NCBI GenBank assembly: GCA_017525805.1
Contig: JAFXSH010000078.1
Location: 1 to 64,000, forward strand
Origin: Clostridia bacterium
GTDB taxonomy: Bacteria > Bacillota_A > Clostridia > Christensenellales > Aristaeellaceae
DNA: 64,000 nucleotides
Direction of reading: 5' to 3'
Part shown: piece after piece, positions 8,839 through 16,989 of the stretch
How positions within the stretch are numbered: the stretch's first letter is position 1
How the letters are laid out: the number at the start of each line of letters is the position of its first letter
Notes under the pieces: generated by a model
Seen by the model: the letters and a program-made list of their open reading frames with translations, nothing else
The model's database searches: none
Told to the model about the DNA's origin: nothing
Translations under genes and position numbers: made by a program

Positions 8839-9121
8839 CCTATTCGCTCCAGATGTCATTGTTGAGCCAATTGGAGCATGCCATAAGGAATTTAACGCAA
8901 TTACTACAAATTTATTAACTACTCGCAAATTTTATGTAATAAATATTTAATAATTTAAAAATTATCGCAACAAATTTATGACAAGGCACCACACCCTGCT
9001 CTTGCGGCTTTTCTTACTATACTTTGTGGGCATATTTCCTGACGCCACACTATCTTTGGTGCGCATCTCTTGACGTCACAAATTTTTAGCCAAATTTTAT
9101 GTAAAAAAATATGAAAACTCG
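8839..9121. other. AT-rich intergenic region with direct repeats
   Basis: This gene-free stretch separates divergent genes. It is far more AT-rich than its surroundings. It carries CAAATTTTATGTAA twice (8926-8939 and 9091-9104), ACAAATTTAT twice, and an imperfect tandem 28-bp repeat at 9022-9049 and 9054-9080 (shared core CTTTG-TG-GCAT and TGACG-CACA). These sit upstream of the 9122 promoter and may bind a regulator. Confidence 0.5.
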
Positions 9122-9151
9122 TTGACATTTCTAACAATTTTGTGATATAAT
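9122..9151 (+). promoter_or_regulatory. Sigma-A promoter of the Cys-rich repeat protein gene
   Basis: TTGACA (9122-9127), an 18-bp spacer and TATAAT (9146-9151). Transcription would start near 9158, leaving a leader of about 195 nt. Confidence 0.85.
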
Positions 9152-9162
9152 TTTTTACGAAG

Positions 9163-9330
9163 AATCAGGCGAATTTTCCAATGAAATTCGCGCTTCCACG
9201 CTTTCTGTTCCCGGTACGGGCCGGAACAGTGATGCCGTGGAAGCGCGGATGCGGATTGCGCGGATGGGAAAATCACGGCTCGGGTTCTTCAAAATAAGAA
9301 CTCGTCGGCCGAATGCCTGATTTCGCCGAC
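9163..9330 (+). ncRNA. Structured 5' leader, possible cis-regulatory RNA of unknown class
   Basis: The leader begins with AATCAGGC (9163-9170), which can close a long-range stem with GCCTGATT (9315-9322). Inside are GCGAATTT/AAATTCGC, a long hairpin GCGCTTCCACG/CGTGGAAGCGC with an inner CTGTTCC/GGAACAG helix, and a smaller GGTTCTT/AAGAACT-type hairpin. Together they form a multi-branch junction. The sequence just after it holds GGAGG for the 9354 start. I match it to no riboswitch class that I know. Confidence 0.4.
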
Positions 9331-9353
9331 GCAATTTGAAGGAGGAAGATAGG

Positions 9354-10823
9354 ATGAAAAAGAACAGCATCTGCAAAATCGTCTTTTTCGTTGCGGCGCT
9401 GACTCTGCTGCTTGCCATGGCTTCCTATGCGGCAGCTGACACCTGCACCGCCGAAACGGGCCACTTGGGGCCCTTCAGTTTCCGGAATTACACCAACCCC
9501 ACCTGCACCGAACCCGGCCATCGCGATAAGTACTGCGACGCCTGCGGCAAGTTCCTGGGCACCGAGCCCATCGGCGCCATCGGCCATCAGTATGAAACCA
9601 GCGAAAGGGTCATCACCGCGCCCACCTGCCTGAGCGCCGGTCTCAAGCAGATCAGCAGCATCTGCATGGTATGCAAATACAACGGCGGCACCAAGGACGA
9701 AACCATGCCCGCCCTGGGCCACGATTGGGGCAGCTGGAACGTGACCACACCCGCCACCTGCACCACCGCCGGCGTGGAGACCCGTATCTGCAAGCGCGAC
9801 AGCAGCCACGTGGAGACCCAGCCTATCGCCGCCCTGGGCCACAAGTGGGACGCCGGCAAGGTGACCAAGGAGCCGGACTGCACCACTCCCGGCTCGAAAA
9901 CCTACATCTGCCAGAACGATTCCAGCCATACCAGGACGGAGTCCATTCCCGTTGTTCCAGACGCCCACAAGTGGGACGCCGGCAAAATGACCAAGGCGCC
10001 AAACTGCACCTATCCCGGCACCAAAACCTACACCTGCCAGATCAACAGCGCCCATATCAAAACGGAAACCCTTCCCATCGATTCCAACGCCCACGATTGG
10101 GATAACGGCACCGTGACCAAGGCGGCCACCTGCGAGGGAACAGGCATTAAGACCTATGTATGCCGCGTCAATGCCGCGCATACCAAAACGGAAATCATTC
10201 CCGCCACCGGCCATAAGTGGGATAAGGGCACCATCACCAAGAAGCCCACGCTGACCGATGAAGGCGAAAAGAAGTATGTGTGCCAAAACGATTCCTCTCA
10301 TGTGCGGTATGAAAAGCTTCCCGTTATCACCATGAACAACAACACCGTCTGTGCCTTTGGGCCCCGGCTGCGCGATGTGAACCTGTATCCCTACAACACC
10401 GAACTGTGGTATATGTTCACGCCCTTCGACGCTTCCAAGGACGGCACGCAGACTTATGAACTGGTTGCTTCCAACATGTACATCGTCGGCAGCTTGACCC
10501 TCACCATCAGGGACGGCAACCTGACGATCGATTACAAGCTGAGCGACCCCTACAAGTTCACCATCACACTGGAGTTCTTCACCGTGCTGAACCGGATCGG
10601 CGATATAATCCAGTACGAGCCCGAAGATCTGGTCAGGATGGGATTGAGCCTGAAAAAGAATCAAGCCATCAATCTGGCTGAAAAGTTCGGCGATGATACT
10701 AATCTGGTGCTGTACTTCTGCAGCCGCTGCGATTATACTTACAGCCAGAAGTACTCGAGCCTGAATTACAACTCCACCAATCACCAGCGCCTGCTCAATA
10801 CCATGCTGAGTCTGATGGACTAA
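9354..10823 (+). CDS. Secreted Cys-rich tandem-repeat surface protein
   Basis: About 489 residues with a signal peptide (MKKNSICKIVFFVAALTLL...). From residue 30 to 330 there are six to seven repeats of about 45 residues with the pattern GHxWDxGxVTKxxxCTxxGxKTYxC followed by H and TExIP; each carries one or two Cys plus conserved His. Repeats of this type are common in surface proteins of gut Firmicutes. The C-terminal 160 residues are non-repetitive and unrecognised. ATG 9354 follows GGAGGAAGATAG; a TTG at 9336 in the same frame is less likely. No cell-wall anchor motif is visible, so it may be released or bound non-covalently. Confidence 0.8.
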   Translation: MKKNSICKIVFFVAALTLLLAMASYAAADTCTAETGHLGPFSFRNYTNPTCTEPGHRDKYCDACGKFLGTEPIGAIGHQYETSERVITAPTCLSAGLKQISSICMVCKYNGGTKDETMPALGHDWGSWNVTTPATCTTAGVETRICKRDSSHVETQPIAALGHKWDAGKVTKEPDCTTPGSKTYICQNDSSHTRTESIPVVPDAHKWDAGKMTKAPNCTYPGTKTYTCQINSAHIKTETLPIDSNAHDWDNGTVTKAATCEGTGIKTYVCRVNAAHTKTEIIPATGHKWDKGTITKKPTLTDEGEKKYVCQNDSSHVRYEKLPVITMNNNTVCAFGPRLRDVNLYPYNTELWYMFTPFDASKDGTQTYELVASNMYIVGSLTLTIRDGNLTIDYKLSDPYKFTITLEFFTVLNRIGDIIQYEPEDLVRMGLSLKKNQAINLAEKFGDDTNLVLYFCSRCDYTYSQKYSSLNYNSTNHQRLLNTMLSLMD

Positions 10824-10847
10824 GATCAGTCTCAAAGGAATAATTCC

Positions 10848-10881
10848 CTCTCCCCCGCCAAGCGGGGGAGAGAGTTTTTTT
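10848..10881 (+). terminator. Terminator of the repeat-protein gene
   Basis: Stem CTCTCCCCCGC with GCGGGGGAGAG, three-base loop, followed by a seven-base T-run. Confidence 0.9.
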
Positions 10882-10891
10882 GCCAGCGCCG

Positions 10892-11704
10892 TCAGAAGCC
10901 CAAATTCGTCAGCACAAAACACAGCGCAAAGGACAGAAGCGCGTGGGCGATCCTCAGCAGAACCAGTTTTCCCGCGCTCACGCCGCTTTCCTGCCAGAAT
11001 GCGGCGTTTTGCAGCAGGATAGACAGCCCGCCGAAGGAACAGGCCGCGCACACCAACGGTTCGGGACGCGGCATACCCAGCCCGATCAGCGCTTTCACGC
11101 CGCCCGTCACCTCCAGCGCGCACTGCAGCGTTGCCGCGGCCCAGCCGGGCAGGCGGGGAAAGGCGCAGGCTGCCAGCCGGGCAGCGATGCAGCCTAACAT
11201 CATGCACACCGCCACCGTCAGCAGGGCTATAGCGCCATCCCGCAGGGCCTGAACTAAGGGCATGGGCACGGCGGGCCGGGGCGCGGCTTTTTCCCTATTG
11301 GGAATACAAACCCCCAGCAGCGCCGCCCCGCCGATATGGCACAGCAGGATCAGGCGTCCGGGGGCAGGGTCGCCCAGCCATCCGCTCACCGTGCCTAAGA
11401 AAAACATGGGGCTCATGGTGCCGGTCATGGCGGCGGCCCGCAGGGCGCTTTTTCCCCGGAGTCCCTCCCCTTGCATGAGCCGCGCCCCGCCGGGTGAACC
11501 GCACAGCCAGCCCAGCACCGTTTTCAGCCCCACGCCTCCGCCCACCCGGCTGCTCACCATGAGCATGCACACCAGAAACGGCCCCAGCACCGGCACAACC
11601 GCCCGCGCCCACAGCGAAAGCCCTTCCCCCGCCGCTGCCGCCGCCTCCCCCGGAAACGCCATCATCGCACCAGCCAGGATACCAAACGCCACCGCGTACC
11701 CCAT
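10892..11704 (-). CDS. YlbJ-like sporulation integral membrane protein
   Basis: A 270-residue hydrophobic protein with about eight transmembrane segments, recognised as a nucleoside-recognition/gate-domain membrane protein of the YlbJ type by the N-terminal LWARAVVPVLGPFLVCMLM and the GTMSPMFFLGTVSG segment. In Bacillus, YlbJ is needed for spore formation. ATG 11704 has GGAGGAGG five bases upstream; GTG 11710 is possible. Alone and convergent with the repeat-protein gene. Assignment to YlbJ rather than to SpmA/SpmB relatives is moderately secure. Confidence 0.7.
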   Translation of the reverse strand: MGYAVAFGILAGAMMAFPGEAAAAAGEGLSLWARAVVPVLGPFLVCMLMVSSRVGGGVGLKTVLGWLCGSPGGARLMQGEGLRGKSALRAAAMTGTMSPMFFLGTVSGWLGDPAPGRLILLCHIGGAALLGVCIPNREKAAPRPAVPMPLVQALRDGAIALLTVAVCMMLGCIAARLAACAFPRLPGWAAATLQCALEVTGGVKALIGLGMPRPEPLVCAACSFGGLSILLQNAAFWQESGVSAGKLVLLRIAHALLSFALCFVLTNLGF

Positions 11705-12010
11705 ACGCACCTCCTCCGGGACAGGATATGCGGGGCAGGTGGGCGGAAGAACTTTTTACTTTATTACTCCGGCAGCTATAAATTACCGTGATCTGCTTGT
11801 CTAAAGCGCCAGCTGCAGTGTTGTCGTCAGTCGCCGATGCTACGGCTTTGAGTTAGATTTGAGAGTTAAGAGCGGAGAGTTGAGATGATATAGTGTTTCA
11901 TGTGGGAGAAGCATATTTGACCGGCCATATAATCTCAACTCTTAACTCTCCGCGCTTTCAATGCTTAGCGTCCTTTATATAAAGCAGCGCCGCCCTGTCC
12001 GGGCGGCGCT
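11705..12010. other. Intergenic region with imperfect inverted repeat and a GC hairpin
   Basis: No gene seen. An A/G-rich inverted repeat built from GAGAGTTAAGAG and CGGAGAGTTGAGAT units lies at 11861-11886 and 11932-11953. A strong hairpin AGCGCCGCCC/GGGCGGCGCT at 11986-12010 sits just after the rhaD stop and may be a weak terminator on the minus strand (poor T-run). Confidence 0.5.
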
Positions 12011-12028
12011 TCGATGTGTGCAGCGGAA

Positions 12029-12841
12029 TCAGTCCAAGTACCCTTCCCGTCCGGTGACATGGAAGCGTTTTTCCAGTTGGTGAAGCTGGCTGTCGGTGAT
12101 GGTGTTTTTGATGGGCAGGTGAGCGATCTTCATATAGATTTCCGCGCCCTTTTCGGCGGTTTCAATAAGGCCGAAGGTTTCGTCCAAATCCCTGCCCGCG
12201 CCGTAAATGCCGTGCTGGGCCCAGACCACCAGGCGGGCGGTCTGCATCTTTTCGGCGGTGGCCTGGCCGATTTCATTGGTGCCGCAGAGCATCCAGGGCA
12301 GCACGTTCACGCCGTCGGGGAACACCACGATGCACTCGGTGCTCATCTGCCACAAAGTGCGCGTGAATGCTTTTTCGTCCAAATCGTGCACATAGGTCAT
12401 GGCCAGGAGGTTGGAAGGATGACAGTGCATCACCACCCGGTTTTCCGGGTTCACCTTGAGGCGGGCCACGTGGCTCATCATGTGGGCGGGGAATTCACTG
12501 GTAAAGCTGCCGCCGTCCTCAAAGCCCCAGATCAGCTCGGCCAGTTCGCCGTAAGCGGTCACCCGCACGATGCCCAAATTGATTTCAGGGGCGTACTGCA
12601 CGTTCTTGAAATACTTGCCGGTGCCGGTGACCAGGAAATACTTTCCTTCCAGCTCCGGGGCGGTAAAGCCCGTGGGGATTTTCAGCTTCACATTTTCCAG
12701 GTCTAAGTAATCCTTTACGTCGCTTTCCTCCAGCATCAGGCTCACATTGCCGCCGTTGCGCTCGTCCCAGCCGTGGGCGTACATATTGGTCAGGGTGCGG
12801 ATCATTTCCACCATAAAGGGGGCGGTCAGGATATCCTTCAT
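12029..12841 (-). CDS. rhaD: Rhamnulose-1-phosphate aldolase
   Basis: RhaD splits L-rhamnulose-1-phosphate to dihydroxyacetone phosphate and L-lactaldehyde, using zinc. The 270-residue length matches E. coli RhaD (274). Class II aldolase features visible: RNGGNVSLML near the N terminus, GTGKYFKNV, the metal-binding HCHPSNLLA, and the distal WAQHGIYGAG. It starts at ATG 12841, overlapping the rhaA stop by four bases (ATGA), so it is translationally coupled. Last gene of rhaBAD. Confidence 0.93.
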   Translation of the reverse strand: MKDILTAPFMVEMIRTLTNMYAHGWDERNGGNVSLMLEESDVKDYLDLENVKLKIPTGFTAPELEGKYFLVTGTGKYFKNVQYAPEINLGIVRVTAYGELAELIWGFEDGGSFTSEFPAHMMSHVARLKVNPENRVVMHCHPSNLLAMTYVHDLDEKAFTRTLWQMSTECIVVFPDGVNVLPWMLCGTNEIGQATAEKMQTARLVVWAQHGIYGAGRDLDETFGLIETAEKGAEIYMKIAHLPIKNTITDSQLHQLEKRFHVTGREGYLD

Positions 12842-14094
12842 TTTCTGTTCACCAGCACTTTCTCTTCGTATTCCTTGATTTGCCCGAACCAATCGCCGTC
12901 GGCGGGCTTGCCGCAGCGGCGGCAGTATTCGTCCCAAATGTCCCCGAAGGGCAGGGTCTTCAATTCTTCCTGACGCACCATCAATTCGGTGAACTGACCG
13001 TCGTCCTGTAACTTCTTCAATGCTTCCGACGGCGTCAGCAGGGCGGAAAGCAGGGCCTTTTGCAGATTGCGGTAGCCGGTCGCCCAGGCGGAAATGCGGT
13101 TGATGGAAGCGTCGAAATAGTCCAGGGCGATGTGCACCCGGCCTTCCAAGCCGCCGCAGCGCACGATTTCCTTGGCGATTTCCTTGGTTTCGTCGTCGAA
13201 CAGCACCACATGGTCGCTGTCCCAGCGGATGGGCCGGGTCACATGCAGGGCAATTTCCGGGAAGAAGGAAAGCAGGGCGGGGATTTTGTCAGAAACCACC
13301 TCGGTGGGGTGATAGTGGCCGTTGTCCATAAGGGGGATGCACTTTTCCCGGTTCATGGCGGCGTAGGACAGGGCAAATTCCGCGCTGCCCACGGTGTAGG
13401 CTTCCACGCCGATGCCGAATACCTTGCTTTCCACGCAGGGCTTCACCTTGGTAAAATCGTAAGGCTCGGACAGGATTTCATCGATGCTCTCCCGATAGCG
13501 CACCCGGGGCCCCATGCGGTCGGCGGGCACGTCCTTGAAGCCGTCACCGGTCCAGATGTTCATGGTGCAGGTATCGCCTAATTCTTCCGCCAGATAATTG
13601 GAAATGCGGATGCAGGCCTTGCCGTGCTCGATCCAGAACTTCCGGGTTTCCTCGTTGGGGGAAGAGAGGGTGAGCGGGTCGCACTTGGGATGGGAGAAGA
13701 AGGTGGGGTTGAAATCGCAGCCCAGGCCGCGCTCCTTGCAGAATTCCACCCACTTTTTGAAGTGCTTGGGCTCCAGCTTGTCCCGGTCCGCCCATTCGCC
13801 CTTTTCAAAAATGGCGTAGCTGGCGTGCAGGTTCATTTTGGGCTTGCCGGGGATGAGGCTGAGCACCTTGTCGATGTCGGCCATCAATTCCTCCGGCGTC
13901 CGTGCCCGGCCTAAGTAATTGCCGGTGGTCTGAATGCCGCCGGTCAGGGGTTTGTTCGGGTCGGTGTCAAAACCGCGCACGTCGTCGCCCTGCCAGCAGT
14001 GCAGGGACACGGGCACGGATTTCAATGTTTCCATAGCCGCTTCCACGTTCACACCCAGGGCCTCGTAACGTTTTTTTGCTTCTTCGTAACTCAT
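12838..14094 (-). CDS. rhaA: L-rhamnose isomerase
   Basis: RhaA interconverts L-rhamnose and L-rhamnulose. Its 418 residues match the usual length. Family segments visible include SLHCWQGDDVRGF, MNLHASYAIFE, GLGCDFNPTFFSHPK and PLMDNGHYHPTEVVSDKI, which carry the metal-binding Glu, His and Asp positions. It overlaps rhaB and rhaD by four bases at either end, forming a tightly coupled operon. Confidence 0.95.
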   Translation of the reverse strand: MSYEEAKKRYEALGVNVEAAMETLKSVPVSLHCWQGDDVRGFDTDPNKPLTGGIQTTGNYLGRARTPEELMADIDKVLSLIPGKPKMNLHASYAIFEKGEWADRDKLEPKHFKKWVEFCKERGLGCDFNPTFFSHPKCDPLTLSSPNEETRKFWIEHGKACIRISNYLAEELGDTCTMNIWTGDGFKDVPADRMGPRVRYRESIDEILSEPYDFTKVKPCVESKVFGIGVEAYTVGSAEFALSYAAMNREKCIPLMDNGHYHPTEVVSDKIPALLSFFPEIALHVTRPIRWDSDHVVLFDDETKEIAKEIVRCGGLEGRVHIALDYFDASINRISAWATGYRNLQKALLSALLTPSEALKKLQDDGQFTELMVRQEELKTLPFGDIWDEYCRRCGKPADGDWFGQIKEYEEKVLVNRK

Positions 14095-15395
14095 GCGTCC
14101 GCCTCCATTTGAATTTTTAAATTGCCAAGCGCCGTCGCCTCGATGGGCAGGGCGATCACCTGCTTGCCGGTTGTTTCCTCCGTGAGGCGGTTCAGGTACT
14201 TATTTTTGGCTCCTCCGCCCACGATATAGATTTTGCCGTAGGTTTTTCCCGTAATGCGCTCCAGTTCTAAAATGTTTTTCTGATAAGTCAGGGCCAAACT
14301 GCGGTAAGCGCAGCGGAAATATCCCATAGCGCACTTGGGCGGGTGGGGCAATGCCGCGTCAAAGGCCGCCTTCATGCTTTCCGGGGCCATAAAGGAGGGA
14401 TCGTTTGCGTCCACGGTGTGGTCAAAATGCTTTTCCTCCGCCTCGGCGGTGATCTCGTTCCAGGGCTTTCCGGGGCACAGCTCGTCCCGCAGCCGGTTCA
14501 CCAGCCACATGCCCATAATATTTTTAAGGTACCGGATATAGCCCACGCCGCCCTCGTTGGAATAATTGGCCTGCTGGCTTTCCGGAGTGGTGATGGGTAC
14601 GGGGGATTTCACGCCCAGCAGGCTCCAGGTGCCGGAGGAAATGTAGATTTCCCCGTCCTCCATGGGGATGCCCTCCACCGCGCTGGCCGTATCGTGGGTA
14701 GCGCACAGCACGCAGCGGATGCCCTTGTAGTCCCCCAAATACGCGCCGGGCTGGGACAGGGGATTAAACAGGCGTTTTGGCAGACCCAGCGCGTCCACGA
14801 TCTCGGGGTCATATTCCTTTTTTGCCGCGTTCACCATGCCGCCGGTGGTGGCGTTAGTGTATTCGTGGCCCTTGACGCCGCAGAGCTTATACAGCAGGTA
14901 TTCCGGCATGAGCAGGAAATCCGTGGCACGCTCCAGCCGCCCGGCCAGCTTGTCGGCGTATAATTGATAGATGGTGTTGAAGGGCTGGAACTGAATGCCC
15001 GTGCGGCGGTACAACTCGGAGAAGGGCAGGATGCCATGCACTTTTTCAATAGGGCCCTCCGTGCGGCTGTCCCGGTAGGCGTAGCAGGGCAAAATCTCTT
15101 TGTCCCCGTCCAGCAGCACATAGTCCACGCCCCAGGTATCCACAGACAGGCTTTCTATCTGGGGAAACGCCTTTAACGCCTCGTCAATGCCCGCTTTCAC
15201 GTGGAACAGCAGGCTTTCGATGTTCCAGATCAGGTGTCCGTCCGCCTTTTCCACGCCGTTGGGAAAGCGGTACACCTCCTGGGTTTTGATTTCGTTTCCT
15301 TCCTTCCAGCCCACAATGTGGCGGCCCGAGGAAGCGCCGATATCGATTGCCAAATACTTCTTTGCCAACGCGCACCATCCCATTCCTGTTATCAT
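14091..15395 (-). CDS. rhaB: Rhamnulokinase
   Basis: RhaB phosphorylates L-rhamnulose at O-1. The FGGY-type sugar kinase fold is shown by YLAIDIGASSGRHIVGW at the N terminus, LSVDTWGVDYVLLD, and the C-terminal IYIVGGGAKNKYLNRL. At 434 residues it is shorter than E. coli RhaB (489). The start is uncertain: ATG 15395, ATG 15383 and TTG near 15365 are possible, none with a strong ribosome site. First gene of the operon, 13 bases after the -10 box if ATG 15395 is used. No RhaR/RhaS-type regulator or rhamnose mutarotase is adjacent. Confidence 0.92.
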   Translation of the reverse strand: MITGMGWCALAKKYLAIDIGASSGRHIVGWKEGNEIKTQEVYRFPNGVEKADGHLIWNIESLLFHVKAGIDEALKAFPQIESLSVDTWGVDYVLLDGDKEILPCYAYRDSRTEGPIEKVHGILPFSELYRRTGIQFQPFNTIYQLYADKLAGRLERATDFLLMPEYLLYKLCGVKGHEYTNATTGGMVNAAKKEYDPEIVDALGLPKRLFNPLSQPGAYLGDYKGIRCVLCATHDTASAVEGIPMEDGEIYISSGTWSLLGVKSPVPITTPESQQANYSNEGGVGYIRYLKNIMGMWLVNRLRDELCPGKPWNEITAEAEEKHFDHTVDANDPSFMAPESMKAAFDAALPHPPKCAMGYFRCAYRSLALTYQKNILELERITGKTYGKIYIVGGGAKNKYLNRLTEETTGKQVIALPIEATALGNLKIQMEADA

Positions 15396-15407
15396 CTGTT
15401 CAATTCA

Positions 15408-15436
15408 AGTATACCATCCTTTTCCGGCTTTGGCAA
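15408..15436 (-). promoter_or_regulatory. Promoter of the rhaBAD operon
   Basis: Minus-strand TTGCCA (15431-15436), 17-bp spacer, TATACT (15408-15413). Very short leader if rhaB starts at 15395. Confidence 0.75.
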
Positions 15437-15462
15437 TTCGCATTTTCGACCAAAAACTGACG

Positions 15463-15494
15463 AAAAAACGCCGGAACAGGCGGGGTGTCCGGCG
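15463..15494 (-). terminator. Terminator of the lysA-like gene
   Basis: On the minus strand CGCCGGA pairs with TCCGGCG and is followed by six T residues. Confidence 0.85.
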
Positions 15495-15511
15495 GCAATG
15501 TTTGCATATGA

Positions 15512-16747
15512 TTAAAGCAATGTCGCAAAGTAGTCTTCCGGGGTTTCCGCCCGGCGGATCATGCGGAAATCCCCGTCTTTTGTATACAGGATCTCGGCGC
15601 TGCGAAGGCGTCCATTATACTGGTAGCCCATGGCGAACCCATGGGCCCCGGTATCGTGGATCACCATAAGATCGCCGATTTTGACTTCCGGCAGCAGCCG
15701 GTCAATGGCGAATTTATCGTTGTTTTCGCACAGGCAGCCGGTCACGTCGTACAGGTGGTCCGCCTTTTCATCCCGCTTGCCGCAGATGTGAATGTGATGG
15801 TAAGCCCCATACATGGCAGGCCGCATCAGGTTGGATGCGCAGGCGTCCACACCGATATAATCCTTGTAGATTTTCTTTTCGTGCACCACGTGGGTCACCA
15901 GCCAGCCATGAGGGCCGGTCATAAAGCGGCCCAGCTCCGTTTTGATCGCCACCCGGCCTTGGGCGGGATCGCCGAAAACGCGGGTGTATTCCCGCTCGAC
16001 CCCTTCGCCGATGGCGTTCAGGTCCGGTGCCGTGCCCTCCGGGCGGTAGGGAATGCCCACGCCGCCGGACAGGTTCACGAACTTGAGGGGCATGCCGCAC
16101 ACTTTTTCCATTTCCGCGCCCAAATCGAACAGGATGCCCGCCAGTTTGGGATAATAGCCGTTATCGGTGGTATTGCTGGCCAGGAAAGCGTGCAGGCCGA
16201 AGCCCTTGGCCCCCATTTTCCTGAGGCGGGTAAGGCCCGCAGCCAACTGCTCCTTGGTCCAGCCATACTTGGAATCGCCAGGGGAACCCATGATGGCGTT
16301 GCCCAGTTGGAAATCCCCACCGGGATTATAGCGCACGCACACCGTTTCCGGTATGCCGCCGTGAGACGCCAAAATATCGATATCGCTGATATCATCCAAA
16401 TTGATGATCGCGCCCAAGGCGCTGGCGTGATCGTACTCTCGAGGCGGCATGGCATTGGCGCTGAACATGATCTCGTGGCCCGAAAAGCCCGTTTTTTCCG
16501 CCAGCAGCAGTTCGCATTCGCTGGAGCAGTCCAATCCGCAGCCTTCCTCCCGGAAGATTTCCAAGATCCGGGGATTGGGCAGGGCTTTCACGGCGAAATA
16601 TTCCTTATAGCTCGGAGCCCAGGAAAAAGCCGCGTTCAGGGCGCGGGCCGTCCTGCGGATGCCGGCTTCATCATACAAATGAAAAGGCGTGGGGAACTGT
16701 TCCGCCGCCCGGATAAACACGTCGTCTGGCAAAGAAAAATTGGGCAT
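15512..16747 (-). CDS. lysA: Diaminopimelate decarboxylase (LysA family)
   Basis: A PLP-dependent fold-type III decarboxylase expected to convert meso-diaminopimelate to L-lysine. PLP-binding Lys is in YFAVKALPNP near residue 51; GGGVGIPY-like SGGVGIPYR binds phosphate; the substrate motif CENND matches the CESxD box of LysA rather than ornithine or arginine decarboxylases. 411 residues, typical length. ATG 16747 was chosen because GGGAGG is nine bases before it, while ATG 16756 is only one base away. It has its own promoter and terminator. Some clades of this family act on other diamino acids, so substrate is likely but not certain. Confidence 0.85.
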   Translation of the reverse strand: MPNFSLPDDVFIRAAEQFPTPFHLYDEAGIRRTARALNAAFSWAPSYKEYFAVKALPNPRILEIFREEGCGLDCSSECELLLAEKTGFSGHEIMFSANAMPPREYDHASALGAIINLDDISDIDILASHGGIPETVCVRYNPGGDFQLGNAIMGSPGDSKYGWTKEQLAAGLTRLRKMGAKGFGLHAFLASNTTDNGYYPKLAGILFDLGAEMEKVCGMPLKFVNLSGGVGIPYRPEGTAPDLNAIGEGVEREYTRVFGDPAQGRVAIKTELGRFMTGPHGWLVTHVVHEKKIYKDYIGVDACASNLMRPAMYGAYHHIHICGKRDEKADHLYDVTGCLCENNDKFAIDRLLPEVKIGDLMVIHDTGAHGFAMGYQYNGRLRSAEILYTKDGDFRMIRRAETPEDYFATLL

Positions 16748-16796
16748 ACCCTTCATCCTCCCGTACAGGCACAATTTTGTATTCAATCCAAGTCCC

Positions 16797-16826
16797 ATTA
16801 TATGCCACATAAAAAGCCCAACGCAA
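16797..16826 (-). promoter_or_regulatory. Promoter of the lysA-like gene
   Basis: Minus-strand TTGCGT (16821-16826), 18-bp spacer, TATAAT (16797-16802). Confidence 0.7.
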
Positions 16827-16865
16827 GCGCTTTGGGCTGAAAGGACAAATTAAGAACAGGATTTC

Positions 16866-16932
16866 GTTGCCATTGAGCTAGCTGAATAGCAACGCGCAAG
16901 GGGGAATCCTTCCCCCTTGACAATCCCCCTGT
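16866..16932. repeat. Degenerate fragment related to the 261-265 bp structured element
   Basis: It holds a hairpin GTTGCCATTGAGC/GCTGAATAGCAAC, close to the terminal hairpin of the structured element at 25140 and 41898, followed by CAAGGGGG/CCCCCTTGACAATCC, which resembles that element's second hairpin. Order of parts differs from the full copies, so it may be a rearranged remnant or a separate short repeat. Confidence 0.35.
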
Positions 16933-16989
16933 GGTTTCAAGCTTCTTCTGTGAATGATTACCGATTTCGGGAGACAAAATGGCAAAGGT

